A stretch of DNA of 64,000 nt, from assembly GCA_031283155.1 (NCBI GenBank), contig JAITCI010000003.1:22118-86117 (forward strand), written 5' to 3'. The notes under the pieces are model-generated. The model worked only from the letters and a program-made list of their open reading frames with translations. It was not told where the DNA came from and made no database searches. Position 1 is the stretch's first letter. Every line of letters begins with the position of its first letter. The position numbers were made by a program, and so were the translations under genes. Source of the stretch: Spirochaetota bacterium (GTDB lineage Bacteria > Spirochaetota > JAGLSM01 > JAKPMW01). Below are positions 1 through 8,480 of this stretch, piece by piece.

Positions 1-1079
1 CGGGCGGCAAAATGGTGTTCATGCCTTTGCAGATATTCCCAAATGTCCGGATCCTGAAATTGAATTTGCGCAGTATCGTCATGTACACGGCGCTGCGGAA
101 CAATAACAAATTTATGCGTTTGGATAATAGAGTACGATTTCAAGTCAGAACTTTTCACCAATGGAAAAACGTACCGCCCGGGCTGAAATTTTAATACTTC
201 ACCCAGACCATTCTGAAAAAGCATGGAATCGATTGTTTGCAGCTCCATTACTTTGGAACAGTCATGTTTTACGCCCTGACGCCATTCATACTGGCACTTG
301 CCGTCAATATTGGCGTGTAACCCATAATACTGCGTATCAGAATAAAAAGCGTCATCACACCATCCAAATTCTTTTTGTTTTTCGCTGGTATAAAAATCAT
401 AAACAGAACACGTTTTAGTTTTTGGATACCCCAAACGCACCACAAGCAAACCAGCGTCGCAATTAACTCCAAAAATTTCGTTTGCGTTAAAAATAAATAA
501 GTCCATTGAAGCCATAGGGAAAGCATATTTACGTATTTCCTGAATGATGTTTTTTGCGACAATGGTTTTGCAAAGCATTGCCAAAGTACAGTTGTAATCA
601 GAGAAATCATTCAGGAGTTTGAGAATAATATTTTCAGCTATATCAAAGTTTCCCTTTCCGGTCATGGCAGCCAAACCGGCGTGCTTCTTGAAATTGCTCT
701 TGGCGGGGATATTGGCGCTGCGTAAAGATGATAATTGAGCGCTTGTTACCCATGGGGGATTCCCGATTATCAAAAGAGATTCTTCTGCGGAAATATTTTT
801 TTTAATATCCCCGAAATCAAAATTAAATACATCGGAATTAAATAATTTGACCTTTGTTGTATTTGCCAGCCGCAATGCCGCATTGTAATAATCCTTGTTT
901 ATCTCAATACCATAAAGTGAATGTGCGCCGGGAAAGGCAATCAATGCCTCATGGATGAAATTTCCTGTACCAAAAGTAGGTTCAAGAATGACGTCAACAG
1001 GCAGTTTATAAAAATGTGCCAGCTTCCCGCAAACGGCTTTTGCGAAATTTGCAGGCGTCTGATAATCGCCGTATTCCAT
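1..1079 (-). CDS. N6-adenine DNA methyltransferase (type II R-M), partial, runs off the left edge
   Basis: Minus-strand frame open from ATG at 1079 (MEYGDYQTPANFAKAVCGKLAHF...ILEPTFGTGNFI...) to the window edge, with an NPPW catalytic motif (LLIIGNPPWVTSAQLSSL). Missing from the ORF track because it has no stop inside the window. Confidence 0.85.
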   Translation of the reverse strand, partial: MEYGDYQTPANFAKAVCGKLAHFYKLPVDVILEPTFGTGNFIHEALIAFPGAHSLYGIEINKDYYNAALRLANTTKVKLFNSDVFNFDFGDIKKNISAEESLLIIGNPPWVTSAQLSSLRSANIPAKSNFKKHAGLAAMTGKGNFDIAENIILKLLNDFSDYNCTLAMLCKTIVAKNIIQEIRKYAFPMASMDLFIFNANEIFGVNCDAGLLVVRLGYPKTKTCSVYDFYTSEKQKEFGWCDDAFYSDTQYYGLHANIDGKCQYEWRQGVKHDCSKVMELQTIDSMLFQNGLGEVLKFQPGRYVFPLVKSSDLKSYSIIQTHKFVIVPQRRVHDDTAQIQFQDPDIWEYLQRHEHHFAA

Positions 1080-1095
1080 GATGCTTTTTGTATTT

Positions 1096-1758
1096 CTATC
1101 TGGCAATATCATGATTGATAACTCCGGAAACGCTATTGGACAAGGATATAACCCGTTGGTATTGCAGCCGCCATTGAAGCGCGTTGGATATGGTTAAATA
1201 TCCCTGCGGGACGCCTTTTTGCAGAACTTCGTCAGCCAGTAAACCAAGCGTGATCTCGTCTCCGGGGATACATCTGTCTGCGAAGTAGGAAAGAATATCT
1301 TCTTTATTGCCGCCGTCTTTCAATATTTCCTGAATTCGTTTCGTCGTTGTAAAATCCGCCGTCCTTGACTTATCCACAAATGTACAATTAAGAAAACGAA
1401 GGTAGCTGCTCTCTCTTGTATCCTCTTTATCATAAACCAGAACGAGCAAATTGTAACCCAAACCGAATATTTTCTGATGCGAAGACTTATATGGACAAGA
1501 TGATTGAGGCTGTTTTATGGAGGTTACTTTTATATCTGTATTTATATCCTCAGACGGTAAATCAATACCCGATGCGCTGCTGCCGGGAGAAACATCAAAA
1601 CGCTCTCTCAAATAATTTTTCAATCTGTGTTCAACAAAAGTCCCCACTGCTTTTCCGTCTGTAACGCCGATAAGCTGCGGAAAATTTATTTTACTCTCAG
1701 TAATGCAGAATGCCTTTGCTGCGGCAAAAAGTTTTTTATGGGTAAGATTTTTTTTCAT
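1096..1758 (-). CDS. Probable type II restriction endonuclease partner (PD-(D/E)XK-like)
   Basis: 220 aa ORF directly upstream of the MTase on the same strand; GIDLPSEDINTDIKVTS resembles a D-x(n)-DxK nuclease core. Confidence 0.65.
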   Translation of the reverse strand: MKKNLTHKKLFAAAKAFCITESKINFPQLIGVTDGKAVGTFVEHRLKNYLRERFDVSPGSSASGIDLPSEDINTDIKVTSIKQPQSSCPYKSSHQKIFGLGYNLLVLVYDKEDTRESSYLRFLNCTFVDKSRTADFTTTKRIQEILKDGGNKEDILSYFADRCIPGDEITLGLLADEVLQKGVPQGYLTISNALQWRLQYQRVISLSNSVSGVINHDIAR

Positions 1759-1794
1759 TGAAGAGCAACTCTCGCTTTTGAATAATGACTCAGG

Positions 1795-2173
1795 TATTCA
1801 TTGTACATCCTGTGTCGGCAATAACGATAAATATAAGCACCGCTTCGTATTGGTCAAAGGTGCAATAAAAGATGCGTTCCGCGCCCGCCGGGTCGCTGGC
1901 ATTCGGTTTAACGCGCGTGTCATATACCGCGAACTCCCTGAAATTGGTGGCAATCGAGAGCGCGAGCCCAGCGGTGTAGGCGTAACGGCGGAGTTGGTAG
2001 GCGGATTTGGCGGACTCCCTGATATATATGGGCGGCTTTTTGGCCTCCACAAAAATTTGCGCGCGCCGCCAATACGAAAGCTGTAGTCCGAGCCGATGCG
2101 GACTTTATCCTTGCGCACCACCTCGCGGTAGCTCTCCGCAAAACCCTGATCGTTGGCTATATCCCAGCCCTTT
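1795..2173 (-). pseudogene. Remnant of a type IIG/Eco57I-like restriction enzyme N-terminal region
   Basis: KGWDIANDQGFAESYREVVRKDKVRIGSDYSFRIGGARKF, then (after an apparent 1-nt frameshift in a T run near 2055) VEAKKPPIYIRESAKSAYQLRRYAYTAGLALSIATNFREFAVYDTRVKPN...IFYCTFDQYE, the typical N-terminal sequence of these enzymes; homology stops after this. Confidence 0.75.
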
Positions 2174-2407
2174 GGCCACGAATCACACGAAAGGAAAGAT
2201 CGAATAAAAGATTAAAAAGGCAAAAACAATGATTGGGGTAAATACAAACCAAAACTACCATATCGGTGGAACTGCAACCTCCATCGGGATGTCAACATTT
2301 TCGTCTTTTTGGTCTTATTCGATCTTTTATTCACTTACACGATGTAAGCGTCCCGCGCGCAACAGGATGTTGCAACTGACGCGGGGCGTGAATTTCGTGG
2401 CTCAAAT
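2171..2407. repeat. MITE-like inverted-terminal-repeat element, copy A
   Basis: Left end TTTGGCCACGAATCACACGAA and right end AATTTCGTGGCTCAAA are imperfect inverted repeats; internal GATCGAATAAAAG/CTTATTCGATCTTTTATTC inverted repeat; CTTAC..GTAAG and GCAACAGGATGTTGC hairpins near the right end, matching copy B at 63432-63655. Confidence 0.65.
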
Positions 2408-2637
2408 GTTTTTGGTCTTTTTTCTGCACCGGCGGGACGATTTTTTGGAGGCAAGGCTCTTCGGTTGAATAGAAGAACGGAAGAACATTATTTATAAAAT
2501 ACCGGCATTTTCGATATATCTCTGTATGCGGTATATGTTCCCTCGCAAAAACGCGCGGCATCCTTGCCACTGCTCGGGACGCAACATCCTGTTGCAGCCC
2601 AAAGAAAAAAAGAAAAAAAATATGCGCTCGCGCAGCC

Positions 2638-4104
2638 TCAGGCCCGGCCATACACGTCGTCAAACCGGATGATGTCGTCCTCGCCGACGTAGCTTCCGTT
2701 CTGCACCTCGATGATCTCAAGCGGAATATCTTCGGGATTCGCGAGCCTGTGCCGTACGCCCGCCGGAACGAAGGCGCTCATATTTGTTGTAAGAATTTGC
2801 CGCTCGCCGCCGATGGTCACCTCGGCGGTACCCGCGATCACCACCCAATGCTCGCTGCGCTTCTCGTGCATTTGCAGGCTAAGATGCCCCTTTGGATTGA
2901 CGACTATGTGCTTGATCTTGTAATGATTTGCGGAATGTTTGCCGGTATATTGGTTTCCTTCTTTCAGGATCGTAAAGCTCCCCCAGGGGCGGTGCGTGGT
3001 TGCGGGCGTTTCGGTCAGCGCGGGATGCGCCGCGGCAAGCCGGCAGGTTAAATCCTTCACGCGCTGCGCCTCGCTGCGCGGACACACCAGAAGCGCGTCA
3101 CTTGTATCGACGACGGCGAGATCGCGCACACCCAAAAGCGTGATGAGCCTGTTTTCCGCGAGCGCGAGGCAGCCCGAACTGTCCATGCAGGCCGCGCTTC
3201 CCTGCACCGCGTTTCCGGCGGCGTCATGCGGGATGGCCTGGTACACGGATTCCCATGAGCCGATATCGCTCCACGTGATATCAAGCGGGACGCACAGGAT
3301 GTTCTCCGCCTTTTCCATGATCGCGTAATCAATGGAGAGCCGCGGGAGGTCGGCATAAAATTTGATTATGGTTTTATAATCTGTTCCAAGGGCTTTCGCT
3401 ATTTCCGGGCAGTGTCGCGCAAAGGCGCTCATGAGCGAGCCGACGGAAAACAGAAACATCCCGCTGTTCCAGAGAAATTGTTTATTTGTGCCCGAATGGG
3501 TACTTGTGCCCGAATGGGTACAAGCAACAAAGCGCTCGGCGGTTGCGCGGTCGGGCTTTTCGCGGAAGGAGCGCACCCCAAGCGGCGCATCCGGTTTGTG
3601 CGCAGAGGGCGCGTTAATCTCAATATAGCCGTAGCCCGTTTCCGCTCTGTCCGGCACAATCCCGAAGGTGATGATGTGGTCTTTTGCCCAGGGCGACGCC
3701 TGGAATATTCGTTCCTGGAATATACTCTCGGGATGGATGATGTGATCGGAGGGCGAAAAAAACAGGAGATCATCGTCCTGCGCACCGCAGTCCAGGAGAT
3801 AGCGCAGCGAGAGCGCGATAGCGGGCGCGGTGTTTCTGCCCTCGGGTTCGGGAATCAGGCGGTCGAAGTTTTTACTGAAAACCGCGCCGAGCTGATTGAT
3901 GATGGTAAAACGGTGCTGCTCGTCGCTGACCACATACACCTGCTCTTCGCCCGAGAGAGCGGCGAGGCGGCGCGCGGTGGCCTGGATGAAACTCTCCTCG
4001 CCGAAGAGCCGCATGAACTGCTTGGGCGCGGAGGTTCGCGAGCGCGGCCAGAGCCGTGTCCCGCTCCCGCCGGCCATGATGACGCTGATGATTTTTGGTT
4101 TCAT
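2638..4104 (-). CDS. manC: Bifunctional mannose-1-phosphate guanylyltransferase / mannose-6-phosphate isomerase
   Basis: MKPKIISVIMAGGSGTRLWPRSRTSAPKQF nucleotidyltransferase signature and C-terminal cupin RPWGSFTILKEGNQYTGKHSANHYKIKHIVVNPKGHLSLQMHEKRSEHWVVI. Confidence 0.95.
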   Translation of the reverse strand: MKPKIISVIMAGGSGTRLWPRSRTSAPKQFMRLFGEESFIQATARRLAALSGEEQVYVVSDEQHRFTIINQLGAVFSKNFDRLIPEPEGRNTAPAIALSLRYLLDCGAQDDDLLFFSPSDHIIHPESIFQERIFQASPWAKDHIITFGIVPDRAETGYGYIEINAPSAHKPDAPLGVRSFREKPDRATAERFVACTHSGTSTHSGTNKQFLWNSGMFLFSVGSLMSAFARHCPEIAKALGTDYKTIIKFYADLPRLSIDYAIMEKAENILCVPLDITWSDIGSWESVYQAIPHDAAGNAVQGSAACMDSSGCLALAENRLITLLGVRDLAVVDTSDALLVCPRSEAQRVKDLTCRLAAAHPALTETPATTHRPWGSFTILKEGNQYTGKHSANHYKIKHIVVNPKGHLSLQMHEKRSEHWVVIAGTAEVTIGGERQILTTNMSAFVPAGVRHRLANPEDIPLEIIEVQNGSYVGEDDIIRFDDVYGRA

Positions 4105-4314
4105 GCCCCGAAAGATAGGGAAAAATGAACGAGCGGGGAATACGGACACAAGCGCGAGGGGATACATACTGCGATCACATTTGCTGTACCACAGCCATAT
4201 TTCCCGTCAGCGCCTCACGCCGCTGCCATATTCTCGCGGCTGGATTTTCTTTTGAGGCGTCACGCTATCTGAGTATTTTTGAATACAAGAGACGCGGACA
4301 AGGAGAGGGATCCC

Positions 4315-5982
4315 ATGAACGATCTGTGTTCCAATCTGCAAAAAGAACGATACGCCTATATGCCCAAACTTCCGGAAAACATAGCCGCTGATTTTCAGGA
4401 TATTCTGGCGGAATACGGCGAACCCACGGAAGCCATAGCCGATCAGGGCGAACTGAAAAAGATATTCCCCCATACCTACGGGAAGCCTGTCGCGCGCTTT
4501 CTGCGCCGGAAGGGGAAGGGGTCGATCAAAAGCGGAGTTCTGAATGTCGGCGTCATTCTCTCCGGCGGGCAGGCACCGGGCGGACACAACGTGATTGCGG
4601 GACTCTTCGATGGATTAAAAAAAATTCATTCCGAGTCCAAACTCATCGGCTTTTTGGGCGGTCCCTCGGGAATACTCAAAAACAATTTTACCGGGATTAC
4701 CGAAGAGTTCCTTGCCCCCTATCGCAATACCGGCGGGTTTGATATCATCGCGTCGGGACGCACCAAGCTGGAAACCGAAGAGCAATTCGCGGAATGTGCC
4801 CGCGTACTGGAATCGCATTCCATAAACGCGCTGGTGGTGATCGGCGGAGACGACTCCAATACCAATGCTGCCCTGCTTGCGGAATATTTATTACGCGAAA
4901 AACACGCCATACAGGTCATAGGTGTTCCGAAAACCATCGACGGCGATCTGAAAAACCGCGAAGTGGAGATCTCGTTCGGCTTTGACACCGCTTGCAAGGT
5001 CTACAGCGAACTGATTGGCAACATAGCGCGCGACGCGAATTCCGCCAGAAAATACTGGCACTTCATCAAACTCATGGGGCGCAGCGCGAGCCACATCGCG
5101 CTGGAATGCGCATTGCAGACCCAGCCCAATATCTGCCTGATCGGCGAAGAGGTTGAAAGCAGGTGCCTGACGCTGCGCGACATCACCGATCAGCTCTGCG
5201 ACGTCATCTGCAAGCGATCAGAGGCCGGCGCGAATTTCGGGATCGCGCTGATTCCCGAGGGTCTGGTGGAATTTATCCCCGAGATGCGCGCGCTGATCGC
5301 GGAGATTAACGAGATCCTCGCGGAAAACGCCAAATATTTCGCCACGCTCTCGGGGTTTGATGAGCAGAGCGAATTCATCAATCCCAGGCTCTCGCGCGAC
5401 GCTTCCTGGACGTTTTCATCCCTGCCCTGGAGCATCCAGCGCCAGCTCCTGATGGATCGCGATCCTCACGGCAACGTACAGGTATCGCGCATCGAAACCG
5501 AGCGCTTGCTGATTGATCTTGCAGAAAACAGGCTCCAGGAACTCGCAGTCAAAGGGAAGTTTAATGGCGCATTTACTCCGCAGAACCATTTCTTCGGGTA
5601 TGAAGGCCGCTGCGCCGCTCCGAGCAATTTCGATGCGGATTATTGCTATGCCCTGGGCATAACCGCCGTACTCTTAATCAGCTCGGGACTGACGGGCTAT
5701 ATGGCAAACGTGCGCAATCTGCATAAGGGCACTTCCGGAATGATGGCCGGCGGTATTCCGCTTACCATGATGATGAATATCGAGCAGCGTCATGGCAAAA
5801 AAAAGCCGGTTATCAAAAAAGCGCTGGTGGATCTTGACGACAAGCCATTCAAAACCTTTAAGGCAAAGCGGGAGGAATGGGCGTCGGCAACCATGTACCG
5901 CCACCCGGGTCCGATTCAATACTTTGGTCCCGCAAGTCTGACCGAGGCGAGTACCATCACTTTGCAATTAGAGCAGGAGTAA
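4315..5982 (+). CDS. pfp: Diphosphate--fructose-6-phosphate 1-phosphotransferase (PPi-PFK)
   Basis: ILSGGQAPGGHNVIAGLFDG, GGPSGI, VIGGDDSNTNAALLAEY, GVPKTIDGDL motifs of long PPi-dependent PFKs; start MNDLCSNLQK preceded by AGGAGAGG. Confidence 0.95.
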   Translation: MNDLCSNLQKERYAYMPKLPENIAADFQDILAEYGEPTEAIADQGELKKIFPHTYGKPVARFLRRKGKGSIKSGVLNVGVILSGGQAPGGHNVIAGLFDGLKKIHSESKLIGFLGGPSGILKNNFTGITEEFLAPYRNTGGFDIIASGRTKLETEEQFAECARVLESHSINALVVIGGDDSNTNAALLAEYLLREKHAIQVIGVPKTIDGDLKNREVEISFGFDTACKVYSELIGNIARDANSARKYWHFIKLMGRSASHIALECALQTQPNICLIGEEVESRCLTLRDITDQLCDVICKRSEAGANFGIALIPEGLVEFIPEMRALIAEINEILAENAKYFATLSGFDEQSEFINPRLSRDASWTFSSLPWSIQRQLLMDRDPHGNVQVSRIETERLLIDLAENRLQELAVKGKFNGAFTPQNHFFGYEGRCAAPSNFDADYCYALGITAVLLISSGLTGYMANVRNLHKGTSGMMAGGIPLTMMMNIEQRHGKKKPVIKKALVDLDDKPFKTFKAKREEWASATMYRHPGPIQYFGPASLTEASTITLQLEQE

Positions 5983-5998
5983 CGCGGTGGCTGCACGT

Positions 5999-6961
5999 CT
6001 ACAGATGTTCCAGGACAGGTCCGATGCTCCGGATCTTCTCGAGACGCTTCTCCACAAGGCGATGCCTGGGCAGGCGTGAGAGTTCGCTCAAATTACGCAG
6101 GATGGATTGCTTCAGGTTTTCCGCCATCGCAAGGGGATCCCGATGCGCGCCGCCCAGGGGTTCGGCAAGGACTTCATCCGCCACTTTAAGGCGGCGGAGT
6201 TCCTTTGCGGTTATACCCAGCGCGTTCGCGGCCTCCTCAGCCTTCCCCGAGTCATGCCAGAGGATGGAGGCGCAGCCCTCCGGCGAAATAACCGAATAGA
6301 TCGAATTTTCGAGCATGATAAAACGATCCGCAATGCCTATCGCAAGCGCGCCGCCCGATCCCCCCTCGCCAATAACAATCGAAACAATGGGAGTGGCAAG
6401 CATCGCCATCTCGCGCAGATTGCGCGCTATGGCCTCGCCCTGTCCGCGCTCCTCTGCGTCCATCCCGGGATACGCGCCCGGGGTATCGATAATTGTTACC
6501 AATGGAAGGCGAAATTTCTCCGCGAGCTTCATTACGCGCAGAGCCTTGCGATACCCCTCGGGGCGCGGCATACCAAAATTGCGCGCTAAATTTTCTTTAA
6601 CGTCGTTCCCCTTTTGCTGCCCTATCAGCGCCATCTGCACGCCGGCTATGGCCGCGAATCCCGTCACGATGGCTTTGTCGTCGCCGAAAAGCCTGTCGCC
6701 GTGCAGCTCCTCAAAATCGTCGCTCATCATACGCACATAGTCGAGAAAGTAGGGGCGCTGAGGGTGCCGCGCGACCTGTACGCGCTGCCAGGGGGTAAGC
6801 CGTGTATATATATCTCCCAGAAGCTGATCCCGCCGCGCGCGGAGTTTCGATAATTCGGCGGAAAAATCCACTCCATCGGCGGCAGGAAATGTGCCGAGTT
6901 CCTGGATGCGCTGCTCCATTTCAGCTACCTGTGCTTCAAAATCGCAATATTTAATATCCAT
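5999..6961 (-). CDS. accA: Acetyl-CoA carboxylase carboxyltransferase subunit alpha
   Basis: LHGDRLFGDDKAIVTGFAAI, IDTPGAYPGMDAEERGQGEAIARNLREM, GEGGSGGALAIG, SVISPEGCASILW; likely start MDIKYCDFE. Confidence 0.95.
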   Translation of the reverse strand: MDIKYCDFEAQVAEMEQRIQELGTFPAADGVDFSAELSKLRARRDQLLGDIYTRLTPWQRVQVARHPQRPYFLDYVRMMSDDFEELHGDRLFGDDKAIVTGFAAIAGVQMALIGQQKGNDVKENLARNFGMPRPEGYRKALRVMKLAEKFRLPLVTIIDTPGAYPGMDAEERGQGEAIARNLREMAMLATPIVSIVIGEGGSGGALAIGIADRFIMLENSIYSVISPEGCASILWHDSGKAEEAANALGITAKELRRLKVADEVLAEPLGGAHRDPLAMAENLKQSILRNLSELSRLPRHRLVEKRLEKIRSIGPVLEHL

Positions 6962-7049
6962 ACATCCTTCCGAAGGTATGCCGGAGACCCGTTGGTATAC
7001 CAGGGCGCAAATTTGCGCATAGCCCGGTTTACCGGTCAAGGCATAAGTT

Positions 7050-7913
7050 TTAATTGGTCTGATTGCCCATTTGCGGAACGTAGAGCGGGTCCAGGGCATT
7101 TTCATGCGCATACGGGGTACGCTCCGCGCGCGCAATCAAAAGTCCATGCGGACAATAACGATATTCGGTGATTTTCGCAAGCCTGCCCCAGAGGTATGTC
7201 AGTTCTCTGACCGGGCGGCCGGTAGAATCGCTCTCAATCAATGTGCGGCCAATAACAGCATTTCCGTTATTCCGGATAAGATGCATAAACAAGAACCCGG
7301 ATGGATGATAGCGAACCTCGCTCACACGCTCAAGCACCCCCTTCCGGTATACACGGATGAGCATCAATTTACCGCTTTGATCATATATATACTCTTCCAT
7401 CTCGTTATTATTCTGGATGTCCCGAAAGCGCGTAAACCGCAGGATGCGCCCATGGTTTCCGTACTCCGCGAGATCATAGAGCGCCTGCCCTTTGCGATGC
7501 TCGGTGTGCCGCCATACTCCTTTCGTATTATAGACGCTCTCCCAGCGTTCCGCCTCGCGTCCATTCGCCATACGAAGAACAAGGGTCGCGCGGAAATAAG
7601 CGTCAAAAGAGACACGATAAGCGTTTGCGATCTCCGGGTCGTCCCCGGCAAGACGCCCGCAAAAAGCCTGCTCGCGCGGCTCATATTCGCGAAAGAACGC
7701 ATAAGGCGCTGCCCGGACGCCGAGAGGCAAAAAACAGAGTATCGCGAGAGGCAGAAGAAAAAACCGGGATTTGAAACACCGCAAACTATATTTCAGAACT
7801 CCAACCGCGCAGTGCCTGGGTTTCCGCCGGAAAAAAAGCATACGCCCAGGCAGATACTCAGGCACGTACGTCAAGTTCTCCGCCATAGGCGTTCTGCCCG
7901 GGAGCAGGTTCAC
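7050..7913 (-). CDS. Hypothetical exported/membrane-anchored protein with YD-repeat-like segments
   Basis: Long ORF with N-terminal hydrophobic segment FFLLPLAILCFLPLGVRAAP and repeated YxxDxxGKLxxxRVYRKGxLE-type strands. Confidence 0.6.
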   Translation of the reverse strand: MNLLPGRTPMAENLTYVPEYLPGRMLFFRRKPRHCAVGVLKYSLRCFKSRFFLLPLAILCFLPLGVRAAPYAFFREYEPREQAFCGRLAGDDPEIANAYRVSFDAYFRATLVLRMANGREAERWESVYNTKGVWRHTEHRKGQALYDLAEYGNHGRILRFTRFRDIQNNNEMEEYIYDQSGKLMLIRVYRKGVLERVSEVRYHPSGFLFMHLIRNNGNAVIGRTLIESDSTGRPVRELTYLWGRLAKITEYRYCPHGLLIARAERTPYAHENALDPLYVPQMGNQTN

Positions 7914-8031
7914 TGACTGTCTCGGGCTGCGGTTCCGCAGCAGGAGACGCCGGAGCCGCGTATTGAGAAGCGTAGGGCTGCGTTGCCGCCGGACTCATTG
8001 CGCTGGGCGCTATTTGCATATTTTCCTCCAT
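7858..8031 (-). CDS. Small Ala/Pro-rich hypothetical protein (57 aa)
   Basis: Below the ORF-track cutoff: MEENMQIAPSAMSPAATQPYASQYAAPASPAAEPQPETVSEPAPGQNAYGGELDVRA*; AGGAAAA-like RBS just before the ATG; overlaps the start of the downstream ORF. Confidence 0.45.
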   Translation of the reverse strand: MEENMQIAPSAMSPAATQPYASQYAAPASPAAEPQPETVSEPAPGQNAYGGELDVRA

Positions 8032-8165
8032 GAATGAGCATATTTTTCATTCCTTGCCTTTGCATCCTACACCACCGGCGGACGGAGGTCAAGCGGCACA
8101 CACGAGGCTGCGTTCCTGAGCCAATTTCCATAAGCTGTTCCTTGCAGCCGCAAGCGCGCAAGGCA

Positions 8166-8201
8166 GAAAAAAAACAGGCGGACGTTTTTCGCGGCCGCCT
8201 G
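8166..8201 (-). terminator. Probable rho-independent terminator
   Basis: On the minus strand: CAGGCGG...CCGCCTG stem followed by TTTTTTTT. Confidence 0.6.
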
Positions 8202-8480
8202 CACATCGGGATGGTAGGGTGTTTTGTTCCAGTAAGCAACGCTTACTGTATACTTAATAAAGCAAGCACCGTGCCAATATGGATAGAATTGAAAAAAATC
8301 TGAAAAATAACCCAAAATACCTTCAAAAGTGGTTCTCGGGTGCGCAAAAAATTGGCTTGCGGTTTGAAAATGAATTTTTTGGGATATGCGCAGCGCGGAC
8401 GCCGGAAGAGAAAAAGAATGATGTGCCGGACTGGCAAGGTTTTGCGGATTGAATTTGAAGATTTGTCATTTTGGCGCGCC

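Noticed and set aside
8243-8437. Small hydrophobic minus-strand ORF downstream of dnaE
   Set aside because: No RBS, conservation or domain evidence; probably non-coding.
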